Counted from the first letter of the stretch, positions 9,637 to 19,411 are shown. The stretch: DNA of 64,000 nt from Geojedonia sp051814705 (GCA_051814705.1 JBPWQW010000004.1:310001-374000), one strand, 5' to 3'. The notes: a model not told the origin generated them from the sequence alone. Made by a program: numbers and translations.

Positions 9637-9840
9637 TATAAAGTGCATTAAGTACTTAATGTCTAACAATATCAAATAAAGTATTCGCTGAAGTAATGCG
9701 AAAAAAACGCTTAAATTTGAATACTATTTTAAACTTGACAGTATGGAGATAGGAAGTGAACAAATTTTTGAAGGTTATACAAACTTAAAGCAATATGAAC
9801 TAAAGTGTTTGATAGGCACTTACAACTTATAACTTAACAC

Positions 9841-10068
9841 ATGGAATTACCTAAATTCATACTCGGAGATAATACCGATTTTCCTGATGCCATATACATC
9901 ATTCATACGGATTTCCCTAGATTTATCATCAATCTCGAGAATGACAATTTAGAATGGTTGGAAGAATTTGATGATGAAGACCAAAAGGAACTAGAAAACG
10001 AAGTGGAAAACTTAATTCAGGCAGCCTCCGATTTTTATGACCGTGAAGTCTCCCGATATGACGATTAA
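9841..10068 (+). CDS. Small acidic conserved hypothetical protein
   Basis: A 75-residue, strongly acidic, soluble protein (segments such as LEWLEEFDDEDQKELENEVE) with no membrane segment, signal peptide or recognised domain. It has the look of a real gene: ATG start, normal codon use, and only 7 bp to the next gene on the same strand, so it is probably cotranscribed with the PAP2 phosphatase. I recognise it only as a flavobacterial-type conserved small protein; function unknown. Confidence 0.7.
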   Translation: MELPKFILGDNTDFPDAIYIIHTDFPRFIINLENDNLEWLEEFDDEDQKELENEVENLIQAASDFYDREVSRYDD

Positions 10069-10075
10069 TTAAGAT

Positions 10076-10651
10076 ATGCTAGATCAACTTTTACAATACG
10101 ACACCGAGCTTTTTTTGTATCTCAACAATTTGGGAAACACATCTTGGGATGGATTTTGGATGGCCTATACCACTAAAATATATTGGGCTCCATTTTATGC
10201 CTGGTTACTGTTTTTAATATATAAACAATTTGGACAGAAATCATTTTTAATAACCATTGTGGTGGTCGCCTTGATGATTTTATTTACCGATCAAATTACA
10301 AACTTGTTTAAATATGGGTTTGAGCGCTCAAGACCTTGTCACGTAGACGCATTAATACATAAAATGCGAATCGTAAGGGAAGGTTGTGGAGGACGATTCG
10401 GGTTCTTTTCGGGCCATGCTTCTAACTCCATGGCCGTTGCGATTTTTGTGGGGTTATTGTTGAAAGACCGGTTTAAATATATGATTTACCTATTGATCAT
10501 TTGGGCAATGGTCATGTCTTATAGTAGAATTTATGTAGGGGTTCATTATCCTTTGGATGTAATATGCGGCATGCTATTTGGCAGTCTATCTGGTTTTCTA
10601 TTTTATAAATTGGAACGATATTTTATAAAGAAATGGACTACCGTTTTGTGA
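10076..10651 (+). CDS. PAP2 family membrane phosphatase
   Basis: A 191-residue integral membrane phosphatase. The three PAP2 motifs are intact: K79...R86-P87 (KYGFERSRP), S112-G113-H114 (FSGHASNSM) and S-R151...H157...D161 (SRIYVGVHYPLD). Such enzymes dephosphorylate lipid pyrophosphates or phosphates, for example undecaprenyl pyrophosphate (the BacA-independent route) or phosphatidylglycerophosphate, at the outer face of the inner membrane. Its 3' end overlaps the convergent glycosyltransferase gene by 14 bp. Being next to polyprenyl-phosphate sugar enzymes, carrier-lipid recycling is a reasonable inference. Confidence 0.9.
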   Translation: MLDQLLQYDTELFLYLNNLGNTSWDGFWMAYTTKIYWAPFYAWLLFLIYKQFGQKSFLITIVVVALMILFTDQITNLFKYGFERSRPCHVDALIHKMRIVREGCGGRFGFFSGHASNSMAVAIFVGLLLKDRFKYMIYLLIIWAMVMSYSRIYVGVHYPLDVICGMLFGSLSGFLFYKLERYFIKKWTTVL

Positions 10652-12272
10652 GAATATAATAGTCGCTCGTTAATCGATCATTGTATTTTTTTGAATGAGG
10701 TTCAGATGAATTCAGGTCGTAAAGCTCCTTTTTATCAAGGGTGTAATGGGATTCTAAAAAACTGCGATCTTTAGGGCTAATAGCGTTTAGCAATAGTCCG
10801 AATTTAGGTTCTTTTGGAAATTGCATCTTGCCGTCTTCATTTTTGATAGAAGGGATTTTATCCCCAAATTGCCAGATTATTTCTGGAGCGATATAATCCA
10901 TGGAATAAACGTTTAGACCTTGTTTTGAAGTTTCTTCTTTTAATTCAGAAAGAGAAGCGTTAGAATTTGATTGCCCTTGAATTCTTGAAAGCGGCAATAC
11001 TGTTATAAGCACTGAAGCAATAAAAGCAATACATAAATACAAGACGGTTTTAATGTTTTTTTGCTTTAAATAGACAACAATTAAAACACCTATAGATACC
11101 AGCAATACTGAAGCTAAAATATACCAGAATATAAGAATTCCTGTTAATGACGGTCCTATAAAAAAGCCTACTAAAGGGAATGCAATACCAATACACGCAA
11201 TTAATCCAAAATTAAAATACACCGGTATGGTTTCACGTTTGTCTTTTAGAGTTTTAAAGTTTTTAATTAGGTATTCAATATAAAATCCAATGTTAATGGC
11301 CAATGGAATCAATACTGGCATTAAGTAACGTGCTTTTTTCTCAGGAACTAGGGATAATAATACCACGGCTAAAAGGGTCCATAATACACTAAATCGATAG
11401 GCCTTTAAATTAGATACCCTGGATTTTAAATAAGGGTATAGCAGACTTATAAAAGCCGGAATGGTCCAAATTCCACTTTGTGTAAAAAAGCTCCAATAAT
11501 AATAAAAAGGTTTTACATTATAACTTCCCCAATTGCCAGTTTCTTTTGTTGCTATGGCTTTAAAGGCTTCTGGGTCGTTCAATCTAATATACAGATACCA
11601 CCATCCTCCAACAATTAAGGCCACGATTAGGCTGGCCAATAACGAAGTGATTTGAGATGTTGAAAATTTGTATTTATAAGTCAGCCCATAAGCGATTAAA
11701 AAGGGCAAAAACAAAGCATAAATAGAAATGGGCCCTTTACTCAATATAGAAAAACCGATAAAACATCCTGCCAAAAGGTAGTTATGAATGAGTTTATCTC
11801 CTTGAAAAAGTTGAAAAAGATAGTACAGGGCAATAATCATAAAGCCATGTGTGAAAATATCCCAAGGGGCTTCAATAATAATTCCTATCACATAAAAAGA
11901 CGTGACACCTATTAGAGCGTTAATAAAGCTATGTTGTTGGTTCCCTAATAATCTTTTGGATAGTTTGTATATGCCCACTCCGATCAATGCGACCATTAAA
12001 ATGGCTGGAAATCGTAGCGCTACAATATTTTTGATACCAAAAAACAGCCCAAAAACGGCGGTCAACCAGGTTGGTAATGGCGGTTTTTCATAACGTGCAA
12101 CACCATTCATGGTGGTTAATAGCCAATTGCCATCGGTAACCATTTCCCTTGCTGTAATAAAATTACGAGCTTCCATGATACTGACGGGTAAGATGCTTAT
12201 GCTAAAACCAAGCATCATGACGACCAATAATACGATGGTAGTAATGGGATTATTCTGTAGGGTTTTCAGCAT
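10638..12272 (-). CDS. ArnT-like GT39 glycosyltransferase (polyprenyl-P-sugar dependent)
   Basis: A 544-residue polytopic membrane protein of the ArnT/PMT glycosyltransferase family (GT39/GT83). Near the N-terminus it shows EARNFITAREMVTDGNWLLT and YEKPPLPTW, the first periplasmic loop with the acidic catalytic-type residue and the K-P-P-L-P-x-W element. About 10-12 transmembrane segments and a soluble C-terminal domain follow. The family moves a sugar from a polyprenyl-phosphate donor to lipid A or another acceptor on the periplasmic side. It is the last gene of a minus-strand cluster and overlaps the preceding LAB_N gene by 23 bp, so coupled translation is likely. Donor sugar and acceptor are unknown. 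Confidence 0.88.
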   Translation of the reverse strand: MLKTLQNNPITTIVLLVVMMLGFSISILPVSIMEARNFITAREMVTDGNWLLTTMNGVARYEKPPLPTWLTAVFGLFFGIKNIVALRFPAILMVALIGVGIYKLSKRLLGNQQHSFINALIGVTSFYVIGIIIEAPWDIFTHGFMIIALYYLFQLFQGDKLIHNYLLAGCFIGFSILSKGPISIYALFLPFLIAYGLTYKYKFSTSQITSLLASLIVALIVGGWWYLYIRLNDPEAFKAIATKETGNWGSYNVKPFYYYWSFFTQSGIWTIPAFISLLYPYLKSRVSNLKAYRFSVLWTLLAVVLLSLVPEKKARYLMPVLIPLAINIGFYIEYLIKNFKTLKDKRETIPVYFNFGLIACIGIAFPLVGFFIGPSLTGILIFWYILASVLLVSIGVLIVVYLKQKNIKTVLYLCIAFIASVLITVLPLSRIQGQSNSNASLSELKEETSKQGLNVYSMDYIAPEIIWQFGDKIPSIKNEDGKMQFPKEPKFGLLLNAISPKDRSFLESHYTLDKKELYDLNSSEPHSKKYNDRLTSDYYILTKR

Positions 12273-12888
12273 TATTTTTGCGAATTAAAAAAAGATTTCG
12301 AGTATAAATAATCAACCCAAGTCCATGTCCTAAAAAGAGTACAGGATCTTGTCTAAAAATAGCATAGATTAAAATGAGGAGCGACCCCGATAAGCTTAAA
12401 AGCCAAAACCCTAGAGGCAAGATGGATTCTTTTTTGTATTCAGAATAGATCCATTGATAGACAAACCTAAAGGTAAATACCACTTGAGAAATGATACCTA
12501 ATACAAGCAACCATAATGGAATTGCTTCATTTTTGAATAAGATATCCCGATCAATCACATTATTATTAAAATAAAAAATTGAAATTAGAATGGGTACCAT
12601 AAACAAAATATACCTAAACAGTCTTGGAAATTTAACCCATTCACCTTGAAGCTGTAAATTTCTAATGTATATAAAATAAGTCAGCCCTTGCCCTAGCATG
12701 ATAGCAAAATCTTCTCGTAAATAACCGTAAACAAATAATAAAAACGAAGCAAACAGACTCAATGTCCAAAACAAAGTAGGGGTGATGACTTTTTTTTGTC
12801 GTTCCGAAGTGACCCATTGAACAACAAGCCGTGATGAAAATAAAATTTGGGCTATAAACCCGATACTATAAATGATCCAATTGCTCAT
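12250..12888 (-). CDS. LAB_N (lipid-A-disaccharide synthase N-terminal domain) membrane protein
   Basis: A 212-residue membrane protein made of two tandem copies of the same unit. One begins YSIGFIAQILFSSRLVVQWV and the other LVLGIISQVVFTFRFVYQWI, each followed by a three-helix arrangement with P-x-x-F/G-W and a closing YIRNL or YTRNL. This is the LAB_N domain found alone in many genomes next to polyprenyl-phosphate glycosyltransferases; it is not the LpxB catalytic domain. It overlaps the GT2 gene by 4 bp (ATGA) and the GT39 gene by 23 bp. It may help move or present a lipid-linked sugar (inference). Confidence 0.85.
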   Translation of the reverse strand: MSNWIIYSIGFIAQILFSSRLVVQWVTSERQKKVITPTLFWTLSLFASFLLFVYGYLREDFAIMLGQGLTYFIYIRNLQLQGEWVKFPRLFRYILFMVPILISIFYFNNNVIDRDILFKNEAIPLWLLVLGIISQVVFTFRFVYQWIYSEYKKESILPLGFWLLSLSGSLLILIYAIFRQDPVLFLGHGLGLIIYTRNLFLIRKNNAENPTE

Positions 12889-13607
12889 TCACTTTTTTTT
12901 GCTACCGTGTAGTTAATGTACTTTTTTTTCATCCATAAATAAGCAAAGCAATCCATTAATGGCCCCAATAACCGGTTCCATAATCCAAATTTTGCTGTGC
13001 CTGCAATTCTAGGGAAATGCTGCACAGGAACTTGGATTACCGTTCCATTTTGTAAGAGGATCATGGCTGGTAAAAAGCGGTGCAAGCCTTTAAACATAGG
13101 GATGCGTTTTGCATAGGCTGTCTTGATGACTTTAAGAGGGCAACCGGTATCATCCATACCGTCGTGGGTAAACGCTCTGCGAATGCCATTGGCAATTTTT
13201 GACGACATATTTTTAACAAACGAGTCTTTTCTATTGGCCCTGACACCAGTAACCAAATCATAATCTCCAATATGTTCCAATAGCAAATTGAAATCTTCTG
13301 GAGCTGTTTGTAAGTCGGAGTCGATATAACCAACCCACTCGGTATCAACATGGTCAAAACCAGCTTTTATAGCGGCGCTTAAACCTCTGTTTTCTTTAAA
13401 AGAAATAAAACTAAAATTTGAATTTCTATTACAAATGGCTTCAATTAATGATTGACTACCGTCTGTAGAACCGTCATTGACGACTAAAATTTTGGTAGGT
13501 AATGAAGCTATTTTGCTATAAGCGAGAAGTTCTTTTTCGACACGCTCCAAATTAGCCTCCTCATTATAGACTGGAACAATAATGGTAAACTGGTATTCCA
13601 TATTCAA
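12885..13607 (-). CDS. GT2 polyprenyl-phosphate glycosyltransferase (DPM1/ArnC type)
   Basis: A 240-residue family 2 glycosyltransferase with an N-terminal GT-A fold: FTIIVPVYNEEANLERV, then VVNDGSTDGS, and the metal-binding GYIDSDLQTAP. It lacks the C-terminal membrane helices of larger ArnC/GtrB proteins, resembling soluble dolichol-phosphate mannose synthases. The likely reaction is transfer of a sugar from a nucleotide donor to undecaprenyl phosphate, giving the donor for the two ArnT-like enzymes around it. It is first of the three overlapping genes GT2 - LAB_N - GT39. The sugar is unknown. Confidence 0.88.
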   Translation of the reverse strand: MNMEYQFTIIVPVYNEEANLERVEKELLAYSKIASLPTKILVVNDGSTDGSQSLIEAICNRNSNFSFISFKENRGLSAAIKAGFDHVDTEWVGYIDSDLQTAPEDFNLLLEHIGDYDLVTGVRANRKDSFVKNMSSKIANGIRRAFTHDGMDDTGCPLKVIKTAYAKRIPMFKGLHRFLPAMILLQNGTVIQVPVQHFPRIAGTAKFGLWNRLLGPLMDCFAYLWMKKKYINYTVAKKSE

Positions 13608-13654
13608 AATGTTGCAGGCACAAAGGTATTCTTTTTTTTAAAAGAAGCAGATTT

Positions 13655-15274
13655 TTAGTAATAGATAACCCATTTGCCAAACTCTTTTTTCTGATAAGGC
13701 GTATGGTTCAAAAAATCTAAATAATCTGGCAATTTTTCACTTTTTCTTGAGATAAGTACCGATTGATATTTAACAATGGAATCTGTTTGTTGCCTTCCTA
13801 TTTTTGTCTTTAAATCTATCAAATGGTATTTCCATTTTAAATCAGTTTCAAATTGCAATTCCCGCTCAACGGTATTATGACCGTTATTTAAAGTGATAAT
13901 GTTTTTATTGGAATAGAATTTTGCCGAAGGGAGTAAAAAATTATAAACCACAATATTTTCGATATCATTTAAATGGTTGTTGATAAAATCTAGGACAGGT
14001 TTTGTAGAGTTTAATTGATCTTCATTTTCAATTAAAAAAACGTTGCCACTAATCAGTAAAAGGCACCCAAAAAGATAGCTTAACATAGCTGTTTTTAAAA
14101 GCCCCGATTGATATTTTGAAATTAATCCATAACCAATTAGAGTTGAAAAACAGATCAATATGGCAATTGAAATATTGAACTCATAGCCAATATTGATAGT
14201 GTTTAAGACTAAAATTGTAAGTAGATATAATATTCCAATTGTAACGAAAATGCGGTTTATAATTATTAGAATATTTTGAGAGCTATTTGATAAAATTTTG
14301 GCAGATAGTATGGCAATAAAGCCAAACATAGGTAAAATATATAAAATCAATTTTGTATCGAATAACGAAAAAATCACAAAAATGGATAAAATGGTAACGG
14401 ACAAAACGAGCAGTATTTTCCGATCATCTAAAATTTTTACATAATTTGATTTAACATTGGCGATCATAATGAGAAACCATGGTAAACCCAAGAGTGGAAT
14501 CGTTATCAGGTAATACCAAAATGGTTTGCCTCGGTTAAAAGAGTTTGAAAATATTCTGTCTTTTAATTGGTGGTCGATAAAGTAGCTCCAGAAATCTCGA
14601 TTGTCCCATATCAAAACCAAATACCAAGCTGATGCAATCAATAAGAAAATTACAAAACCAAATAGCTGGTGTATCCCTTTTTCAATCTTTTCCTTTTTGA
14701 TGACTTTATAGCTTATTATAAAAAATAAAGGAAATATAATCCCGACCGGACCTTTGGTCTCAAAAATAAGTCCCAATGACAGATAGAAAAGATACAACTG
14801 AAGCGGTTTGTTTCGCCTTTTTTTATAGTCCAACCAAAAGTAAACGGAAGCCAATACAAAGGTGTTTAAATAGGCGTCCGTAGTCAAGTTTCTAGAAGAA
14901 ATCAGGACTAAGGGCAACGAAAAATAAACTAATACAGCTGCTAGGGTCAAAGATTTGTCATGAAACAAAAGAAGAGAAATTTTATAAATTAAAAGAAGCT
15001 GAATTAAAATAGCAATTTGTAAAAAGAAGCGTGCACCAAAAGCATTGACACCAAAAATGTTATAGCCCAAAATGGTAATGTAGTAGGTAATTGGTGGTTT
15101 GTGAAAATGGCTGACCTCTAAAAGTTTGGGACTGATATAATCATGATTGACTAACATCTCCCTACTTATTTCAGCGTATCTTGCTTCACTTGTTTCGATT
15201 ACACCCCATTTACCTGAATTATACAACAACAAAAATGCCGATAGCAATAGAATATGGACAAGAGAGAGTTTCAA
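13655..15274 (-). CDS. Second ArnT-like GT39 glycosyltransferase
   Basis: A 539-residue polytopic membrane protein of the same family as the gene at 10638-12272. The N-terminus has GVIETSEARYAEISREMLVN and FHKPPITYYITILGYN, the loop with acidic residue and K-P-P motif, followed by about ten membrane segments and a C-terminal periplasmic domain. The gap to the GT2 gene downstream is 47 bp, so it probably heads the same transcript. Sequence similarity to its neighbour is only at family level, which suggests different sugars or acceptors rather than a recent duplication. Confidence 0.88.
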   Translation of the reverse strand: MKLSLVHILLLSAFLLLYNSGKWGVIETSEARYAEISREMLVNHDYISPKLLEVSHFHKPPITYYITILGYNIFGVNAFGARFFLQIAILIQLLLIYKISLLLFHDKSLTLAAVLVYFSLPLVLISSRNLTTDAYLNTFVLASVYFWLDYKKRRNKPLQLYLFYLSLGLIFETKGPVGIIFPLFFIISYKVIKKEKIEKGIHQLFGFVIFLLIASAWYLVLIWDNRDFWSYFIDHQLKDRIFSNSFNRGKPFWYYLITIPLLGLPWFLIMIANVKSNYVKILDDRKILLVLSVTILSIFVIFSLFDTKLILYILPMFGFIAILSAKILSNSSQNILIIINRIFVTIGILYLLTILVLNTINIGYEFNISIAILICFSTLIGYGLISKYQSGLLKTAMLSYLFGCLLLISGNVFLIENEDQLNSTKPVLDFINNHLNDIENIVVYNFLLPSAKFYSNKNIITLNNGHNTVERELQFETDLKWKYHLIDLKTKIGRQQTDSIVKYQSVLISRKSEKLPDYLDFLNHTPYQKKEFGKWVIYY

Positions 15275-15426
15275 AATATAGTCTAAAAATTATATTATAT
15301 TTTGTAGGTTTGTTTTAATGGTATTATGGGTTTTTTAGCAAATCTTAAAATTTATGATATTATTATTTATTAATTGAAATAACTCAACATTCTAAGGTAT
15401 TAAATAATGAATAGATTATCAAATAT

Positions 15427-16368
15427 ATGAAGATACTGGTTACAGGAGCAGCTGGATTTATTGGTTCACATACCGCAGAACGATTGAAACATTTAGGTCA
15501 TAACGTTATTGGAATTGATAATTTTTCACCCTATTATAGTGTAAAGTTAAAACAGTTAAATGCCAAAGCCCTGACAGATGTAGGTGTTTCCATGATTCAT
15601 TGTGATCTAAGAAACAGCGATTTATCATCAGTCTTACCTACCGATATAAATTATATCTTTCATTTTGCAGCACAACCGGGTATTTCTTCTACATCTACAT
15701 TTGAAGATTATTTTAGCAACAATATCATAGGAACCAAGAATTTAATCGACTTTGCCCTTACATGTAAAAACCTGAAACTTTTCGCCAATATTGGGACTTC
15801 TTCCATTTACGGTTTAGAGGCCACTTTTCCTGAACATGTGGCTCCAAAACCAGCTTCACATTACGGAGTGACAAAATTGGCAGCCGAACAGATGGTGCTT
15901 CAAAAAAGCAGGGAAAAGCAGTTTAAAGCTTGCTCTTTAAGGTTGTATTCGGTAATTGGCCCTCGGGAACGCCCAGAAAAAATGTACACCAAGTTGATAG
16001 ATTTGGGATTAAAAGGAGAAGCTTTCCCTTTGTTTGAAGGGAGTGATAAACACTTGCGCAGTTTTACTTATGTTGGTGATATTGTGGATGGCGTTGTAAG
16101 TGTTATAGGTTGTGAGCAGAAGGTTGATGGCGAAATCATTAACCTTGGTACCGAAATAGAGCACACCACTCAAGAAGGCATTGAAGCCGTAGAAAAAATA
16201 TTGGGAAAATCTATTAAAATACAGGTTATCCCCAAAAGAGCTGGGGACCAATTGCGCACCAAAGCCAATATAGATAAAGCGAGAAAATTATTAAACTACA
16301 ATCCCCAAACCAGCCTTTTGGAAGCTGTAAGACTTCAAGTAGAATGGTTTAAAGCTAACTTTATTTAG
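15427..16368 (+). CDS. NAD-dependent nucleotide-sugar epimerase (SDR family)
   Basis: A 313-residue extended short-chain dehydrogenase. The Rossmann motif GAAGFIGSH lies at residues 7-15, and the active-site pair is Y146...K150 (HYGVTKLAAEQ) with GTSSIYG upstream. The closest group by eye is UDP-glucuronate / UDP-glucose 4-epimerases (PYYSVKLKQLN and RLYSVIGPRERPEKM are typical of the GalE/CapI branch). It is divergent from the ArnT-like gene (152 bp apart) and may supply the nucleotide sugar for that cluster. Its end is 2 bp from the convergent lipid kinase gene. Confidence 0.85.
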   Translation: MKILVTGAAGFIGSHTAERLKHLGHNVIGIDNFSPYYSVKLKQLNAKALTDVGVSMIHCDLRNSDLSSVLPTDINYIFHFAAQPGISSTSTFEDYFSNNIIGTKNLIDFALTCKNLKLFANIGTSSIYGLEATFPEHVAPKPASHYGVTKLAAEQMVLQKSREKQFKACSLRLYSVIGPRERPEKMYTKLIDLGLKGEAFPLFEGSDKHLRSFTYVGDIVDGVVSVIGCEQKVDGEIINLGTEIEHTTQEGIEAVEKILGKSIKIQVIPKRAGDQLRTKANIDKARKLLNYNPQTSLLEAVRLQVEWFKANFI

Positions 16369-16370
16369 AT

Positions 16371-17264
16371 TTATGCGATAACGCAAAGCGATTTTTCCAA
16401 TACTGATATTGAAATGGATTTTTCGTTCACTGTAAAATATTCACCATCAATTTGAGAGTGAAAATAATTTTTATTCTGTCTTGACAATTTGGCTTTATTA
16501 GTTTGAAAGCTTTTGACTTCTTGAAGAATTTGGTGTTTTTTAAACAATATTAACAAGCCAAATAATAATGTTCTAAATCGACTTGTTTTTCGAACCAAAA
16601 TAATATCTAATAATCCATCCTGTAAAGAAGCTTTTGGAGTTAAGCTGACCTTATATCCAAGCTGGTTGGAATTTGAAATAAACAACATTAAAGGGTTAAG
16701 CAATACGGTTTGATTTTCGGCTGTTACCTGTATAAGATTGTCCTCTTTTAATTCACTCAACGATCTTAAAGAGGCTTTTAAATAACTGAACAATTTTCTT
16801 TTTCTGGACTTTTCGTAATGTTTTACAACATTTGCGGCAATACCCAATCCCGCATTACTGAAAAAATAATTGTCGTTTAAGCGGCCGACATCAATTTTTC
16901 TAATATTCTGGTTTTTTAGAAGTAAAAGGGCTTTGTTTATGTTTCGTGGTATGTTTAAATTAGATGCTAATCCATTGCCAGAGCCCATGGCCATAATTCC
17001 TAAAGCAACTTTAGAGTTTACTAAACATCGGGCAACCTCGTTTATGGTGCCATCACCACCACATGCCACTATAATGGTTGCTCCTTCATTTATAGAATCT
17101 AATGTGAGTGTCGTGGCGTGTTTTGGATATTCCGAATATTTTATGATAACTGTATACTGTTCAGGTTCAAAAAATTGATGGAGTAAATCGAGATGTATTT
17201 CATTTTTTCCAGACCCAGCAATAGGATTGACTATAAAATGAATATGAGTTAGCGTATTATTCAT
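16371..17264 (-). CDS. Diacylglycerol kinase family lipid kinase (YegS-like)
   Basis: A 297-residue cytoplasmic or membrane-associated lipid kinase. The catalytic loop VACGGDGTINEVARCL is at about residues 67-82, preceded by VNPIAGSGKNE and followed by MGSGNGLASNLNIP; the C-terminal half is the beta-sandwich of the DgkB/YegS fold. It phosphorylates diacylglycerol, a sphingoid base or a related lipid; the substrate is not predictable. It overlaps the upstream LtaS-like gene by 8 bp, and pairing with an LtaS-type enzyme fits recycling of diacylglycerol released when phosphoglycerol is transferred from phosphatidylglycerol (inference). Confidence 0.88.
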   Translation of the reverse strand: MNNTLTHIHFIVNPIAGSGKNEIHLDLLHQFFEPEQYTVIIKYSEYPKHATTLTLDSINEGATIIVACGGDGTINEVARCLVNSKVALGIMAMGSGNGLASNLNIPRNINKALLLLKNQNIRKIDVGRLNDNYFFSNAGLGIAANVVKHYEKSRKRKLFSYLKASLRSLSELKEDNLIQVTAENQTVLLNPLMLFISNSNQLGYKVSLTPKASLQDGLLDIILVRKTSRFRTLLFGLLILFKKHQILQEVKSFQTNKAKLSRQNKNYFHSQIDGEYFTVNEKSISISVLEKSLCVIA

Positions 17265-19323
17265 TTAATTTCAATCCGTTGTTTCTGTATAAATAATCGG
17301 CGACTTGATAATAAGAAGTGGTTTCCTTTAAGAAGTCCATATCAATAGGTAAAATGCTTAAGCTATTATCAAGCGCGTTCCAGTAATAAAAATCAGCCTT
17401 TTTCTGTTCGCTTAAGATCATTAATTTATCGTCTTTCAAAAGTCCTAATTTTCTATAATTTCCAATAAAGGCGCGTTCGTCTACTTCGGTCATTTTAAAG
17501 ATGTTCTTTCCAAACAAATTACTCTCATAATCCCAATGTAAAAGGTCAAATAATGTAGGAAATACATCAATTTGAGAACAAAGTTTGTCTATTTTTTGCG
17601 GGATGATCGACGGAGTGTTAAAAATTATTGCAGGAATATGGTAGTTTTTCACATCCAAATCCCACCTTCCGGCACTAGAAGCACAATGGTCGGACATAAT
17701 GATGAATACCGTGTTGTCGTACCAAGGTCTGGTTTTGGCTTCGTTTAAAAACTCTTTTATAGCAAAATCGGTATACTTAACAGCACCATATCTTCCAGTT
17801 CCTGAAGGAATGTCTATTTTGCCTTCTGGATATGTATAAGGACGGTGGTTGGAAGTGGTCATGATAAAATTAAAAAAAGGTATGCCCTCTTCATGAGTCT
17901 TATCGGCCATTTTTAATACTTTATTATAGATGTCTCCATCACAAACACCCCAGGCATTTTCAAAAGTAACTTCACTATCGTCAATATTGGTCCTTGTGGT
18001 TTCAATGGAATCGTCAATTAAAAAGCCTCTCCCTCTGTCAATAATATTAAAACCATTGCCGCCAAAGTAGGTGTTCATATTATCAAAATAACCATCGCCA
18101 CCATAAAAAAAGTTGCGTTCGTAACCTTGTTGTCTAAACACTTCTCCAATGGTAAACAAGTCCCGATTATGATCGCGTTTCACAATACTGCGCCCTGGAG
18201 TTGGTGGTATGGATAAAGTTATGGCTTCCATACCGCGAACGGTTCGGGTTCCAGTTGCGTATAGGTTGGTAAAAAACAGACTGTTTTGTGCTAATGAATC
18301 TAAAGTAGGAGTAATGTTTAAGTCACTTCCAAACGAATTTAGAAATTTACCGCTTAAACTTTCAATACAGATAAAAATGATATTGGGATGAACCGCTTTA
18401 TTTATGGAATCCGAATTGGTGATATATCTTGATATTGAGTTTTTCGGACTCTTTTGTTGATCGTCTTGGTCATTGGTCAAGGAATCGATTGCCACGCCTT
18501 CAGGTATGGAATCGGTTGTGAAATCAGCATTAAGATTATTCCAATGCATTGGATTTGAGCCGAGTGAAAGTTCACGATTCACCAACGCGAATGCATCTTG
18601 GTCGTCAATGGTTTGATAAAATTCCCTGTAAGGAAGTTCATTATTTCTAAACGCTGCAAAAAAGGAGTAAATCCCTGTTTTTGAAAGTTCGTTATTGTAT
18701 CGGTTTTCAAATTTTTCAGCACTTTCGTTGGACACAAAAAAACTGCTGTAAAGTGCAATCCCAATAAAGGCTATACTCGGGAATAGTTTGGCCTTAAAGG
18801 AGGTGTTATTTTCAAAGGTTTCTATAAATACCCCTCTTTTTTTAGTGATGTAAATGAGTATCAAGACTACTGTTATAATAGCACCTAATAGCACAGGAAT
18901 AGGATACGATTCGTTGATGTTTTTTATAACCTCGTTGCTATAAACCAAATAATCAACAGCAATGAAATTAAAACGGGTTTTAAATTCTTCCCAAAACGTG
19001 ATCTCTGCAAAAAATGAAAAAATAAAAATAAAAAGCCCAAGGGCATATCCAAAATAGGTTATGATTCGATCCACCAAACTGCCATGCCATCTTGTTGGGA
19101 TGAGCAGCAAATAGATACAATAGGGGATGGCAAAAAACGAAACGGTTCCAATATCAAATAAAAACCCGATTAAAAAAGTGTTCCCCAACTTAAAAAAGGA
19201 GGTGTTTATTTCATTAAAATTCCAGATCAAAAAAGTAAACCGGATTAAAAACGAAAAGAGAATAAATATGCCAATAAATGCTTTTAATAAAGCAAATCGA
19301 TTAGGGAATAGTCTTTTAAACAT
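17257..19323 (-). CDS. LtaS-type sulfatase-fold membrane transferase
   Basis: A 688-residue inner-membrane protein with about five N-terminal membrane segments (to roughly residue 200) and a large extracytoplasmic alkaline-phosphatase/sulfatase domain. The metal-binding start IIFICIESLSGKFL is clear. The nucleophile region is TGTRTVRGMEA, with T361 in the position of the catalytic threonine of LtaS, and IIMSDHCASSAGRWD gives the later metal ligands. The family transfers phosphoglycerol or phosphoethanolamine groups to glycans or lipids; in Gram-negative bacteria the products are poorly known. It is cotranscribed with the lipid kinase downstream. Confidence 0.9.
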   Translation of the reverse strand: MFKRLFPNRFALLKAFIGIFILFSFLIRFTFLIWNFNEINTSFFKLGNTFLIGFLFDIGTVSFFAIPYCIYLLLIPTRWHGSLVDRIITYFGYALGLFIFIFSFFAEITFWEEFKTRFNFIAVDYLVYSNEVIKNINESYPIPVLLGAIITVVLILIYITKKRGVFIETFENNTSFKAKLFPSIAFIGIALYSSFFVSNESAEKFENRYNNELSKTGIYSFFAAFRNNELPYREFYQTIDDQDAFALVNRELSLGSNPMHWNNLNADFTTDSIPEGVAIDSLTNDQDDQQKSPKNSISRYITNSDSINKAVHPNIIFICIESLSGKFLNSFGSDLNITPTLDSLAQNSLFFTNLYATGTRTVRGMEAITLSIPPTPGRSIVKRDHNRDLFTIGEVFRQQGYERNFFYGGDGYFDNMNTYFGGNGFNIIDRGRGFLIDDSIETTRTNIDDSEVTFENAWGVCDGDIYNKVLKMADKTHEEGIPFFNFIMTTSNHRPYTYPEGKIDIPSGTGRYGAVKYTDFAIKEFLNEAKTRPWYDNTVFIIMSDHCASSAGRWDLDVKNYHIPAIIFNTPSIIPQKIDKLCSQIDVFPTLFDLLHWDYESNLFGKNIFKMTEVDERAFIGNYRKLGLLKDDKLMILSEQKKADFYYWNALDNSLSILPIDMDFLKETTSYYQVADYLYRNNGLKLNE

Positions 19324-19348
19324 ATGGCCAAGATTGATTTAAGTTAAG

Positions 19349-19356
19349 CAAAAGTA
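19349..19356 (-). promoter_or_regulatory. -7 promoter element before the LtaS-like gene
   Basis: On the minus strand this reads TACTTTTG, a match to TAnnTTTG, 25 bp before the start codon at 19323. A TTTG lies only 12 nt upstream on that strand, too close for a standard -33 element. Confidence 0.45.
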
Positions 19357-19411
19357 TTGAAGTTATAACAAACTTGTCAGTTTATTATTGTAAATAATTT
19401 AAAGTATAAAT

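Noticed and set aside
9743..9832. 29-codon frame between the MATE gene and the acidic small protein gene
   Set aside because: No ribosome signal, no recognisable features and easily expected by chance; a -7-like TAAATTTG at 9712-9719 upstream is the only support.
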